The notes under the pieces are model-generated. The model did no database searches. It saw only the letters and a list, made by a program, of their open reading frames with translations, and was not told where the DNA came from. 64,000 bases of DNA from Clostridia bacterium. Its GTDB lineage: Bacteria; Bacillota; Clostridia; Oscillospirales; CAG-272. Location: assembly GCA_017936565.1 (NCBI GenBank), contig JAGBFG010000025.1:1-64000 (forward strand), read 5' to 3'. Shown piece after piece: positions 51,614-60,576 of the stretch. The number at the start of each line of letters is the position of its first letter. Within the stretch, counting starts at the first letter, position 1. A program made the translations under genes and the position numbers.

Positions 51614-53359
51614 TTAATTTTCAAATTGGCTGTGATATAAATGGGCATAAAAGCCATTTTGCGCCAAAAGCGCCTCATGAGAACCCTGTTCTATAATGTT
51701 TCCGTCCTTCATCACCAGGATTTTATCCGCCTCCTTGATAGTAGACAGACGGTGGGCGACAATAAAGCTTGTTCTTCCCTGCATCATAGAAAGGAAGGCT
51801 TTTTGAATTTTGCTTTCGGTACGGGTGTCAATGGAAGATGTCGCCTCGTCTAAAATCAGCATAGGCGGCAAGGAAAGCATCACCCTTGCGATACAAAGCA
51901 GCTGCTTTTGCCCTGCCGAAAGCGCACCGCCGTTTTCTCCAAGCTCCGTATCGTAGCCCTTGGGCAAGCGGCTAATAAAGCCGTGCGCGTGGGCGGCTCT
52001 TGCTGCCGCTTCTACCTCTTCATCGGTGGCAGAGGGCTTCCCCAAACGGATATTATCCCGCACAGTTCCCGAGAAAAGCCATGTTTCCTGCAACACCATA
52101 CCGTAATTTTGGCGCAGACTGTGCCTTGTTATACTGTCAATGGGATATCCGTCTACCGTGATTTGACCGTCGGTGACATCGTAATACCGCATTAAAAGAT
52201 TGATTAAGGTGGTTTTACCGCATCCCGTCGGACCGACAATGGCGATATGCTCTCCGCTCTTTACGTCCAAGCTGATGCCTTTCAGAAGTGGGCGGCTTGG
52301 CACGTAGGAAAAGGATATATTTTTAAGAGTAATATTCCCTTCCACCTTTTCTTCTAAAACGGTACAATCCTTGTCCGATACCTCTTCCTTTTCGTCCAAA
52401 AACGCAAAAACACGACCCACACAGGTCAAGGCATTTTGCAGCTCCGTAATAACGCCCGAAATCTCATTAAAGGGCTTGGTATACTGCCCTGCGTATGACA
52501 AAAAGCCTGACAGCGCGCCAACCGTGAAGCCGACGCCCCCCGTTGCAACCACAAACAAGGCACCAAAGCAGCCGATTGCCGCATAGACAACGCTGTTAAC
52601 AAAACGGGTGCAAGGATTGGTTAAAGAGGAAAAGAAGGTTGCTTTTAAGGAAGTATCAAACAAGCGCTCGTTGATTTTTTCAAAATCATCCTCGGCCTCA
52701 TCCTCGTGGGAAAAGGCTTGAAGAACCTTGCTATTTCCAACCATTTCATCGATAAAAGCCGTTTGCTCTGCTCTGATTTTAGACTGATTGAGAAAAAGAT
52801 GATGGGTTTTTGAGGAGATAAATTTAGCGACAAACAAGGAAAGAGGGCTGATAAGCACCACGGAAAGCGCAATCCAAGGCTGCAAGGAAAACATAAAAAA
52901 CAGCGTGCCTATGATGGTGATAGCGCCCGTGAAAAATTGGGTAAAGCCAAGCAAAAGCCCGTCAGCGAACTGTTCGGCATCCGTAATAATACGGCTTAAA
53001 ATATCCCCTGTCTTGTGCGTATCCAGATAAGAGAACGGAAGCACTTGTATTTTACGGCAGGCGTCATTCCTGACGTCACGCACCACCGAAAAGGCAATGC
53101 GGTTATGAATGGCGTTCATCAGCCACTGAGAGAGAGCCGCGATGCCTGTCAAAGCCAAAATTTGAACAAGGATGTTCGCAATAAGGGAGAATTGGACCTG
53201 TCCTATCCCTATCATACCGTCAATGGCTCGCCCGATTAAAATGGGGATATAGAGCGTCGCCCCCACAGACAAGGCAGCCAAAAGAAGCGACAGGACAAGC
53301 AAAGGAAGGTATCGCCCGATATATCCGAAAATGCGTTTAAGATTGGTTTTCTGCTTCAT
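51614..53359 (-). CDS. ABC exporter, canonical half of a heterodimer
   Basis: A 581-residue half-transporter with six membrane helices (about 15-310) and an ATPase domain with GPTGCGKTT, ALSAGQKQLLCIAR (signature Ala in place of the second Gly) and MLILDEATSSID, which has the catalytic Glu. ATG 53359 is set by GGAGG 8 bases upstream. It follows its partner by 13 bases. Together they resemble BmrCD/LmrCD-type exporters of drugs, peptides or lipids; the substrate is not evident. Confidence 0.9.
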   Translation of the reverse strand: MKQKTNLKRIFGYIGRYLPLLVLSLLLAALSVGATLYIPILIGRAIDGMIGIGQVQFSLIANILVQILALTGIAALSQWLMNAIHNRIAFSVVRDVRNDACRKIQVLPFSYLDTHKTGDILSRIITDAEQFADGLLLGFTQFFTGAITIIGTLFFMFSLQPWIALSVVLISPLSLFVAKFISSKTHHLFLNQSKIRAEQTAFIDEMVGNSKVLQAFSHEDEAEDDFEKINERLFDTSLKATFFSSLTNPCTRFVNSVVYAAIGCFGALFVVATGGVGFTVGALSGFLSYAGQYTKPFNEISGVITELQNALTCVGRVFAFLDEKEEVSDKDCTVLEEKVEGNITLKNISFSYVPSRPLLKGISLDVKSGEHIAIVGPTGCGKTTLINLLMRYYDVTDGQITVDGYPIDSITRHSLRQNYGMVLQETWLFSGTVRDNIRLGKPSATDEEVEAAARAAHAHGFISRLPKGYDTELGENGGALSAGQKQLLCIARVMLSLPPMLILDEATSSIDTRTESKIQKAFLSMMQGRTSFIVAHRLSTIKEADKILVMKDGNIIEQGSHEALLAQNGFYAHLYHSQFEN

Positions 53360-53372
53360 TCGTCCATCCTCC

Positions 53373-55079
53373 TTAATCCCGCTGAGATTCATCAATCTCA
53401 CGGTAAATATCGGAATGAGCAAGCAGCTCCTCGTGGGTACCTGAGGCGACCAATTTCCCGTCATCCAAGACCAAAATCAAGTCGCAAAAGCGCACGGATG
53501 ATATGCGTTGTGAGACGGTAAAAACGGTGCACTCTTCCTGCCGCAGAGCCTTGCGGAGCGAAGCGTCCGTGGCGAAATCTAAGGCAGAGGAAGCGTCATC
53601 CAAGATCAAAATCTCAGGCTTTTTTATCAGCGCGCGGGCGATGGTCAGCCTTTGCCTTTGTCCGCCCGAGAGGTTTCTTCCGCCCTGTTCAATTTGATGG
53701 TCAAGCCCCTCTTCCTTGGAAGCCAAAACGTCGTCGGCTTGTGCCTTATGAATAGCCTCTAAGCATTCTTCATCCGTAGCGTCGGGTTTTCCAAAGCGCA
53801 AATTATCCCGAATGCTGCCCGAAAACAGAACCGCCTTTTGCGGAACAACGGCGATTTTAGAAAGCAACGCTTCCTTGGGATACAATTTTACATTACAGCC
53901 ATTCACCAGCACCTCTCCGCTTGTCACATCGTAAAAACGGGGAATTAAATTTACCAAGGATGTTTTTCCCGAGCCTGTCCCACCTATAATACCGATGTAG
54001 TCGCCCCGCTTTACCGAAAAGGTGATTTCCTCTAATGCCGCGTCCGCCTCTTCTTCATAGGACAGGGTAACGCTCGAAAATGAAACGGCAGGGGCAGCGA
54101 GGTCTTCCTTGGGGGCATTTTCAGGATAGGTGATAGAGGGGACGGTTTCCAAAACAGCGCCGATACGGTTACCGCAGGCAACCGATTTGGTAATGGTGAT
54201 AATCAAATTCGCCAGTTTGACCAGCTCCACCAAAATTTGCGTCATATAGTTCCAAAGAGCGACCACTTCCCCTTTGAGCAAAATGCCTTCATCCACGCGA
54301 GAAGCAGACTGCCAGACCAGAAAGATAATTCCCAAATTGACAATGGCATACGTCAGCGGATTCATCAAGGCAGTAATTCTGCCGACAAAGCGCTGTGCTC
54401 TGGTTAAAGCGTGGTTTTCTGCGGCAAAATCCGCTATCTCTTCATCCTCGCGACAAAATGCCCGCACCACGCGAACACCGTTCAGATTTTCTCTGGTGCG
54501 ACCAAGCAGCTTTTCAAGCGCCTCTTGCACCCTTTTATACAAGGGAATGGAGAGAAGCATAATGCCAAAGACCACAACTGACAAGGCGGGAATGACAACG
54601 ACAAAGGGCAAAGCGGCGTCCTTCCCGATATAAAACGCCATAGCCATAGCGCCAAAAACGACCAAGGGAGAGCGCAAAAACAGACGAAGGGTTAAATTCA
54701 CACCTGTTTGCACCTGATTGATATCGCTTGTCATCAATTGAATTAAGCGAGGGGTTCCTATTTTATCGGTATCGGCATACGACAGCTTCCCGATATGAGA
54801 AAAAAGAGCGCTCTTCACCCGTTTGGCAAAGCCCGTTGCCGCCTTCGCCGAAAAGAACTGCGCCACAAGGGTAGCGGACAAGCCAAGCACCCCGAGCAAG
54901 ACCAACAGCAAGGCTCTGTTGATGATATAAGCGGTATCTCCGCTTGGAATGCCGATATCAATGATGGCAGCCATCACAAGCGGCACCAATAGCTCAAAGC
55001 ACACCTCTAACATCTTAAAAAGAGGGGCTAATATACATTCTTTTTTATAGTGCCTTAAATAAAGCAGTATCTTTTTCAC
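53373..55079 (-). CDS. ABC exporter, degenerate-site half of a heterodimer
   Basis: A 568-residue half-transporter with six helices and an ATPase domain with GGTGSGKTS, LSGGQRQRLTIARA and ILILDDASSALD. The residue after the Walker B Asp is Asp instead of the catalytic Glu, the hallmark of the inactive site in asymmetric exporters such as BmrCD and TM287/288. The partner gene at 51614 retains Glu, so the pair forms one active and one degenerate site. It lies 12 bases after smpB. Confidence 0.9.
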   Translation of the reverse strand: MKKILLYLRHYKKECILAPLFKMLEVCFELLVPLVMAAIIDIGIPSGDTAYIINRALLLVLLGVLGLSATLVAQFFSAKAATGFAKRVKSALFSHIGKLSYADTDKIGTPRLIQLMTSDINQVQTGVNLTLRLFLRSPLVVFGAMAMAFYIGKDAALPFVVVIPALSVVVFGIMLLSIPLYKRVQEALEKLLGRTRENLNGVRVVRAFCREDEEIADFAAENHALTRAQRFVGRITALMNPLTYAIVNLGIIFLVWQSASRVDEGILLKGEVVALWNYMTQILVELVKLANLIITITKSVACGNRIGAVLETVPSITYPENAPKEDLAAPAVSFSSVTLSYEEEADAALEEITFSVKRGDYIGIIGGTGSGKTSLVNLIPRFYDVTSGEVLVNGCNVKLYPKEALLSKIAVVPQKAVLFSGSIRDNLRFGKPDATDEECLEAIHKAQADDVLASKEEGLDHQIEQGGRNLSGGQRQRLTIARALIKKPEILILDDASSALDFATDASLRKALRQEECTVFTVSQRISSVRFCDLILVLDDGKLVASGTHEELLAHSDIYREIDESQRD

Positions 55080-55091
55080 AACAGTCCTCTT

Positions 55092-55571
55092 TTAATCGCC
55101 TTTTGTGGCATTTTCTTTTACTCTTCTTGTCATTTCGCGGGCTGCATCCGCGCGGGCAATACTCTCTCTCTTATCGTAGAGCTTTTTACCCTTACACAGC
55201 CCCAACGCCATTTTAATCTTATTTCCCGAAAAATATAGCGAAAGGGGAACCAAGGTATATCCTTCCCGTGATAAAAGACCGACGAGCTTCCTTAGCTCCT
55301 GCTTGTGCAGCAAAAGCTTCTTCTCGCGCATAGGGTCGTGGTTAAACTGATTGCCTTGCTCATAAGGGCTGATATGCAATCCCAAAACAAAAAGCTCTCC
55401 TTCCTTGAAGCTGCAATAGGAGTCCTTCAAGTTGACCCTTCCTGCACGCAGGGATTTTACCTCTGTTCCGTATAAAGCAATGCCAGCCTCATAGGTTTCC
55501 TCAACGAAGTAATCGTGATAGGCTTTTCTATTCTGGGCAACGGTTTTTGATGCTTGCTTCTTTTCTGCCAT
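55092..55571 (-). CDS. smpB: SsrA-binding protein SmpB
   Basis: SmpB brings tmRNA to stalled ribosomes. The 159-residue protein has NRKAYHDYFVEETYEAGIAL, GTEVKSLRAGRVNLKDSY and the C-terminal tail DKRESIARADAAREMTRRVK. Length and motifs are standard. No ssrA RNA gene was recognised in the window. Together with rqcH this gives the organism both rescue systems. Confidence 0.97.
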   Translation of the reverse strand: MAEKKQASKTVAQNRKAYHDYFVEETYEAGIALYGTEVKSLRAGRVNLKDSYCSFKEGELFVLGLHISPYEQGNQFNHDPMREKKLLLHKQELRKLVGLLSREGYTLVPLSLYFSGNKIKMALGLCKGKKLYDKRESIARADAAREMTRRVKENATKGD

Positions 55572-55615
55572 ATTTATATCCTATCCTTTCTTTTTCTTCC
55601 GCTCCTTCTTTGCCC

Positions 55616-56125
55616 TTATCTGCCGTTTATTTCTAAAATTTCACATACGTAAACGGTGTGAAACCCATCCTTTTGATAGAATTTCAGCATTTCCTTCTCC
55701 ACAAATTGCTCTTCCCTCATATCGGCTTGGAAAAGCTTTTTCAGAGAAATAGCAAGCCTTGCCTCCTGATAAGTGGGAAAGCCGTTCGGCAAGGAAACGG
55801 GGGAAAGACCCGCTTTTTCTGATTTATCTCCTTCTCTGCCGCTGTGCTTGCCGCAATAGGCAAGAGCGGCTCTATGCGCTTCATCAAAGAAGGAAAGAGA
55901 AATTTTTGCGTCATCCGTCATAAAAAGATGGGTGTACCGTTCAGGGCGCACAAAGAGAAACGCCACAGGCTTTCCCCACAAAATGCCAAAGCCACCCCAG
56001 CTCGCCGTCATTTGATTAGAGGAGCCGTCGTTTCTTTGGGCGGTAATCAGCGTCCATTCCTTATCAAGCAGGTGAAATATGTTTTCCTTCCAATCTTCTG
56101 CCTTAATTTGTTTCCAGTTTGCCAT
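55616..56125 (-). CDS. flavin reductase-like FMN-binding protein
   Basis: A 169-residue protein of the split-barrel flavin reductase family, with TLITAQRNDGSSNQMTASWG (FMN phosphate region) and FLFVRPERYTHLFM. Members reduce flavins with NAD(P)H or only bind FMN; the specific role here is unknown. It lies 44 bases before smpB and behind a possible promoter at 56176-56204. Confidence 0.83.
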   Translation of the reverse strand: MANWKQIKAEDWKENIFHLLDKEWTLITAQRNDGSSNQMTASWGGFGILWGKPVAFLFVRPERYTHLFMTDDAKISLSFFDEAHRAALAYCGKHSGREGDKSEKAGLSPVSLPNGFPTYQEARLAISLKKLFQADMREEQFVEKEMLKFYQKDGFHTVYVCEILEINGR

Positions 56126-56175
56126 TCTATCTCCGTTCTGCCCTCTTTTAAGGACTTAAATATCTATTCCTTAAT

Positions 56176-56204
56176 AGTATAGCACATTTTTGAATTTCTG
56201 TATA
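56176..56204 (-). promoter_or_regulatory. candidate promoter of the flavin reductase-smpB-ABC unit
   Basis: On the minus strand TATACA (56199-56204), 17 bases, then TATACT (56176-56181). The -35 box matches only four of six bases, so support is moderate. It is divergent from the cysK promoter. Confidence 0.5.
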
Positions 56205-56252
56205 GAGTTTTTTGGATTTTTATTCTTTTCTTTCCTTTTTTCTCTATAATCG

Positions 56253-56281
56253 TTGACAAGAAAGAAAAAAAAGGATATAAT
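56253..56281 (+). promoter_or_regulatory. SigA promoter of the cysK operon
   Basis: Perfect TTGACA (56253-56258), 17-base purine-rich spacer and perfect TATAAT (56276-56281). The leader is about 45 bases, too short for a T-box or SAM riboswitch. Confidence 0.92.
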
Positions 56282-56330
56282 AATATAAAAACTTTAAGGA
56301 AGTAAAGTAAACCTTAGAAAGCGAGAAGAG

Positions 56331-57263
56331 ATGCCTTTATATCACGCCATAGAAGACTTAGTGGGAAAGACACCGCTTTTGGAATTACACCGCATAGAAG
56401 AAGAATATAACCTTGCGGCAAGGCTTCTTGTTAAACTGGAAAGCCGCAACCCAACGTCCAGCGCAAAGGACAGAGCCGCCCTTCAAATGTTAAAGGATGC
56501 CAAGGCGGCAGGAAAGCTGCCAAAGGGCGCCACCATTATTGAGCCCACCAGCGGAAACACGGGCATTGCCTTAGCGGCGCTCGGCGCGTCTTGGGGCCTG
56601 CGGGTCATCATTGTTATGCCCTCTTCTATGAGCGAGGAGCGAAAAAGGCTGATGCGCGCATATGGCGCGGAATTAATTTTAACCCCTTCCAAGGACGGAA
56701 TGAAGGGCGCAGTTTCAAAGGCGGAGGAGCTGCAAAGGCAAATTCCTGACAGCATCATTATCGGTCAATTTTCCAACCCCTCTAACCCCAAGGCGCACTA
56801 TCTTTCCACCGCTCCTGAAATATGGGAAGACACAGATGGAAAAATAGACTGCTTTGTAGCGGGTATTGGAACAGGGGGCACCCTTTGCGGCTCTGCCCGC
56901 TTTTTCAAGGAGAAAAACCAAGACATTCGTATTATCGGCGTTGAGCCCTTTGATTCGCCCCTTTTGACAAAGGGGTGTGCTGCCGCTCACACCATTCAAG
57001 GTATCGGGGCGAATTTTATTCCCGAGAACTATGACCCCTCGCTCGTTGACGAGGTTATCCCTGTTACTGAACAAGAGGCATTTGACGGGGCAAGGCTTCT
57101 TGCCGTTAAGGAAGGCATTTTGGTCGGTATTTCCTCAGGCGCTGCCTTCTCTATCGCTCTTAAACAAGCCGCGCTTCCCGAAAACGAGGGGAAAACCGTT
57201 GTCGTTCTTTTGCCCGATACAGGGGAACGGTATCTTTCTTCCGCCTTGTTCACGCAACAATAA
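56331..57263 (+). CDS. cysK: cysteine synthase (O-acetylserine sulfhydrylase)
   Basis: CysK makes cysteine from O-acetylserine and sulfide using PLP. The 310-residue protein has the PLP lysine in PTSSAKDRAA (Lys46), the substrate loop TSGNTGI (73-79) and the phosphate-binding GIGTGGTLCG. The ATG follows GAGAAGAG, a modest ribosome binding site. It is first in an operon with the serine acetyltransferase that makes its substrate. Confidence 0.95.
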   Translation: MPLYHAIEDLVGKTPLLELHRIEEEYNLAARLLVKLESRNPTSSAKDRAALQMLKDAKAAGKLPKGATIIEPTSGNTGIALAALGASWGLRVIIVMPSSMSEERKRLMRAYGAELILTPSKDGMKGAVSKAEELQRQIPDSIIIGQFSNPSNPKAHYLSTAPEIWEDTDGKIDCFVAGIGTGGTLCGSARFFKEKNQDIRIIGVEPFDSPLLTKGCAAAHTIQGIGANFIPENYDPSLVDEVIPVTEQEAFDGARLLAVKEGILVGISSGAAFSIALKQAALPENEGKTVVVLLPDTGERYLSSALFTQQ

Positions 57264-57313
57264 AAAGCACTTTTGAGATACGATATCTATTCTAATAAAA
57301 GGGAGACCATTGA

Positions 57314-58216
57314 ATGAAAAACAATTCCCAATCCGTTCTGAAAAAAACGCTGACACAAATTTTTGAAAATCGCCTATGCCCTCACGCCCCCCTTTGCATA
57401 GAAACGGACGCAATGCCCAACCAAAAAGAAATTGAAGATATTATTTTAAGCTTGCACCGTATTCTGTTTCCCGGTTTTTTTGAGCACGAAACGCAAAAGG
57501 TTTTGTTAAGCGAGGACGATGTGGACCAACTTCTGTATCAAACCCACCACCGCTTAAAAAGACAGATTGTCAAGGCGTTTTCTCTTTCCAAGGAAAAGGA
57601 AGAGAACATTGAAAAGAAGGCAGAAGACATCTGCAACGCTTTTTTTGAGGAACTGCCCGTTGTGCAAAGAAAGCTGCAACAGGACGCCGAGGCTGGCTTT
57701 GTCGGTGATCCCGCAGCATACAGCAAGGAAGAAATTATTTTCTGCTATCCCGGATTTTACGCTATTTCCATTTATCGCATGGCGCATATTTTATATACGC
57801 AAGGGGTGCCTCTTATTCCCCGTATTATGACCGAGCACGCGCACAGTAAAACAGGAATTGACATCAATTCCGGTGCTGTTATTGGCGACCATTTCTTTAT
57901 TGACCACGGCACAGGCGTCGTTATTGGAGAAACCTGTGTGATTGGCGACAATGTGAAAATTTATCAGGGTGTGACCTTGGGCGCTCTCTCGACCAGAGGC
58001 GGTCAGCAATTAGCAGGCGTCAGACGCCATCCTACTGTGGAGGACAACGTAACCATTTACGCGGGAGCAACCATTTTAGGCGGTGAAACTGTCATTGGAG
58101 AAAACTCCGTCATTGGCGGTAACTGCTTTATCACCAAGCCCATTCCCAAGAACACCAAGGTTTTTGCCGCCTTACAGGAATTAACCTTAAAATCAGGAAA
58201 TATCAACAAGGAATAA
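57314..58216 (+). CDS. cysE: serine O-acetyltransferase
   Basis: This enzyme acetylates serine with acetyl-CoA to make O-acetylserine for CysK. The 300-residue protein is the long EpsC-type form with a helical N-terminal domain and a C-terminal left-handed beta helix. Hexapeptide repeats run from about 175 (GIDINSGAVIGDHFFIDHG, VVIGETCVIGDNVKIYQGVT). The catalytic His/Asp region is in IDHGTGVVIG. AAAAGGGAG precedes the ATG. It ends ELTLKSGNINKE, so it does not end in the usual C-terminal Ile that binds CysK. Confidence 0.93.
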   Translation: MKNNSQSVLKKTLTQIFENRLCPHAPLCIETDAMPNQKEIEDIILSLHRILFPGFFEHETQKVLLSEDDVDQLLYQTHHRLKRQIVKAFSLSKEKEENIEKKAEDICNAFFEELPVVQRKLQQDAEAGFVGDPAAYSKEEIIFCYPGFYAISIYRMAHILYTQGVPLIPRIMTEHAHSKTGIDINSGAVIGDHFFIDHGTGVVIGETCVIGDNVKIYQGVTLGALSTRGGQQLAGVRRHPTVEDNVTIYAGATILGGETVIGENSVIGGNCFITKPIPKNTKVFAALQELTLKSGNINKE

Positions 58217-58222
58217 AGAAAA

Positions 58223-59395
58223 ATGCCGCAAAAAACAGTTAAGCTTTTTGACCTTGATGCCTATCAAACCGAATTTACCGCAGAGGTTTTATCCGTTGAA
58301 AAGACGAAGGACGGGTATCTGGCAGTATTGGACAGGACGCTGTTTTTCCCCGAGGAAGCAGGGCAAAGCTCGGATACGGGCTATTTAGACGATGCCGCTG
58401 TTTCAAGGGTCACTGTAAAGGACGGCGTCATTACCCATCATATTGACAAGCCATTGTCCCCCTCAAAACAGGTTTTCGGGCGCATTGATTTCGCCAAGCG
58501 ATACCGTAATATGCAAAATCACACGGGCGAGCATATTGTTTCGGGGCTTTTCAAAAAAGTTTTCGGTTTTGATAACTTCGGCTTTCATTTGGGAAGCGCT
58601 GACGTAACGATTGATATTATGGGAGAGCCCACTCGCCAAGACATTTTACAAATAGAAGCCCTTGCCAATCAAGCCATTTATGACAATATTCCGATACAAA
58701 TTCATTATCCCACCCTTGAAGAAGCGCAAGGACTGAGCTACCGTTCCAAGATTGAAATTAAGGAAGACATACGTTTGGTTGAAATTCCCCAAATTGACCT
58801 TTGCGCCTGCTGCGCGCCCCATGTACGAAGGACGGGGGAAATCGGTATGATTAAGCTCTTGGATTTCATACATTACAAGGGCGGCGTGCGTATTCATATG
58901 CATTGCGGAAGGGACGCCTTACACGACTATCACAAGCGGTACGAAGCGACAAGCCATATCGCCCAAGCCCTGTCCTTGAAGCAGGGGGAGCTGATTGAGG
59001 GCTTTGATAAATTTTATCAAAGCTATGAGGAAAGAGGCGCCGCCCTTTACGAATGGAAATGCGCCCTTGCCAGAGAAAAGGCAAAGGGAGTTACACAAAA
59101 AGTGGGCATCCTTCCCTTGTTTGTAGAAGAGAGCGACCCTGTATTTATCAAGGAATTTGCGCTCTGTGCCAAGGAAAAGTCCGATTGCGGTGTTTGCGTT
59201 TGCTCGCGAAAAGGAAGCAATCAATATTCCTTTATATTAATCTTAAATGAATTAGACGTATCGAAGCATTTACCCACTATTCTCTCTGCCCTTTCGGGCA
59301 AGGGCGGCGGAAGGGGAACGTCCGCACAAGGACAGTTCTCTGCTACCGAGGAAGAAATTATTTCCTTTTTCTCCTCCTTCACACCCGTAAATTAA
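58223..59395 (+). CDS. AlaX-type alanyl-tRNA editing protein with DHHA1 domain
   Basis: A 390-residue free-standing homologue of the AlaRS editing domain, which hydrolyses Ser- or Gly-tRNA-Ala. The zinc ligands are in NHTGEHIVSG (His100, His104) and CACCAPH (Cys196 or Cys197, His200). The C-terminus is a DHHA1-like domain with GKGGGRGTSAQGQF. It starts 6 bases after cysE. Placement beside serine and cysteine synthesis genes fits a role in clearing Ser-tRNA-Ala (inference). Confidence 0.92.
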   Translation: MPQKTVKLFDLDAYQTEFTAEVLSVEKTKDGYLAVLDRTLFFPEEAGQSSDTGYLDDAAVSRVTVKDGVITHHIDKPLSPSKQVFGRIDFAKRYRNMQNHTGEHIVSGLFKKVFGFDNFGFHLGSADVTIDIMGEPTRQDILQIEALANQAIYDNIPIQIHYPTLEEAQGLSYRSKIEIKEDIRLVEIPQIDLCACCAPHVRRTGEIGMIKLLDFIHYKGGVRIHMHCGRDALHDYHKRYEATSHIAQALSLKQGELIEGFDKFYQSYEERGAALYEWKCALAREKAKGVTQKVGILPLFVEESDPVFIKEFALCAKEKSDCGVCVCSRKGSNQYSFILILNELDVSKHLPTILSALSGKGGGRGTSAQGQFSATEEEIISFFSSFTPVN

Positions 59396-59413
59396 AAAAA
59401 GCCTTTGGCAATA

Positions 59414-59612
59414 GCGTGATACTCTTAACGGAGTATCACGCAGTCAAATCCACCTTGGGTGGATGAAATCGCTTCCGCGATGAAATCCTGCTTCGTAGGG
59501 TTGAAGTTAGACGAATTTGATTTCGTCCAAGGAAACACCTTGGATTTCATCTGAGCAAAGCGAAGATTTCATCTGTGGCCCTGCGTTGCAGAGCAACGCG
59601 CCACGATTTCTT
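59414..59612. repeat. intergenic hairpin array with GATGAAATC spacers
   Basis: The 338-base gap after alaX holds consecutive inverted repeats: an 11-bp stem GCGTGATACTC/GAGTATCACGC (59414-59441), ATCCACC/GGTGGAT, ATCGC/GCGAT, GACGAA/TTCGTC, CCAAGG/CCTTGG and GCGTTGC/GCAACGC. GATGAAATC occurs at 59462-59470 and 59479-59487. Its reverse complement GATTTCATC occurs at 59543-59551 and 59565-59573, so the array is itself a large inverted structure. No coding frame is convincing. It resembles short palindromic elements scattered in gut Clostridia (recollection, not checked). Confidence 0.6.
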
Positions 59613-59623
59613 TTAACCAACAG

Positions 59624-59670
59624 AAAAAGAGCAAGCACACAAGATTTTTTATCTTGGCGTGTTTGCTCTT
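59624..59670 (-). terminator. terminator of the Mrp gene unit, possibly bidirectional
   Basis: A stem of about 18 bp with one bulge (GAGCAAGCAC…CAAGAT with ATCTTG…GTTTGCTC) has a five-base T loop. On the minus strand it runs into CTTTTTC. It lies 64 bases past the Mrp stop and can also back up termination of alaX. Confidence 0.82.
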
Positions 59671-59733
59671 TCTGCTTGTTGTAAGGTAAGGGTTTGGGCA
59701 AATGCGATGCTCGCACTTTATGAATAGAAAGCG

Positions 59734-60576
59734 TTATTTCGCCTGCTTCTCCAAGTCTTCCAAAACGTCAGCGGCGTGCTGCATATATTCCTCTTGCATC
59801 AGCTCAATGGTGCCTGTGTCACACATATTGGCGAGCTTGGTGTCAATGGGCAGGCGCTCTAAAACAGGAAGCCCCTGAGAAAGAGCGAGTCGGTTCATAC
59901 CCGTTTCACCGTAAATGGAAATCCTTTCGCCGCAATCGGGGCATACCAAATAGCTCATATTCTCTATCATACCGAAAATACGAATATTCATCAGCTTTGC
60001 CATATTGACCGCTTTTTCCACAATCATAGAAACCAATTCCTGCGGCGTTCCTACGATGATAATGCCGTCAAGCGGCAAGGATTGGAACACCGTCAAGGGA
60101 ACGTCACCCGTTCCGGGGGGCATATCCACGAACATATAATCCACGTCGTTCCATACTACATCGCTCCAAAACTGCTTCACAACGCCCGCAATCACAGGAC
60201 CTCTCCACACAACAGGCTTGGCTTCCTCGTCAATCAGCAAATTCACAGACATAATTTCAATGCCCGTTTTGCTTTTAGGGGGAATCATACCCGCTTCCGT
60301 TCCTGATACCTCTGCATCGGAAATACCGAAGGAGCGAGGAATAGAAGGACCTGTAATATCGGCATCTAAAATGGCGGCTTGGTATCCTCTTCTCTGCATC
60401 GCAACAGCCAGCATAGAAGCCACCATAGATTTTCCAACACCGCCCTTACCGCTGACAACGCCAATGACGTGCTTTACGCGGCTTTCGCTGTTCGGGGGGG
60501 CCAAAAGCGATTCCTTTTCTTCCCTGTCGGAGCACTTGCTTTGGCAGGTGCTGCAATCATGTGTACATTCACTCAT
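59734..60576 (-). CDS. Mrp/ApbC-family iron-sulfur carrier ATPase
   Basis: A 280-residue MinD-like P-loop ATPase that assembles or transfers [4Fe-4S] clusters. A Cys-rich N-terminus (SECTHDCSTCQSKC) precedes the deviant Walker A GKGGVGKS (43-50), VDMPPGTGDVPLT, and the cluster-binding CPDC near 210. The Cys-rich N-terminal tail is a clostridial variant. AGGAG precedes the ATG, which overlaps the end of the P-type-ATPase-like gene by 8 bases, so the two are translated together. Confidence 0.94.
   Translation of the reverse strand: MSECTHDCSTCQSKCSDREEKESLLAPPNSESRVKHVIGVVSGKGGVGKSMVASMLAVAMQRRGYQAAILDADITGPSIPRSFGISDAEVSGTEAGMIPPKSKTGIEIMSVNLLIDEEAKPVVWRGPVIAGVVKQFWSDVVWNDVDYMFVDMPPGTGDVPLTVFQSLPLDGIIIVGTPQELVSMIVEKAVNMAKLMNIRIFGMIENMSYLVCPDCGERISIYGETGMNRLALSQGLPVLERLPIDTKLANMCDTGTIELMQEEYMQHAADVLEDLEKQAK

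Noticed and set aside
59401-59620. CRISPR array
   Set aside because: The GATGAAATC units are nine bases, irregularly spaced and partly inverted, with no unique spacers of constant length and no cas genes.
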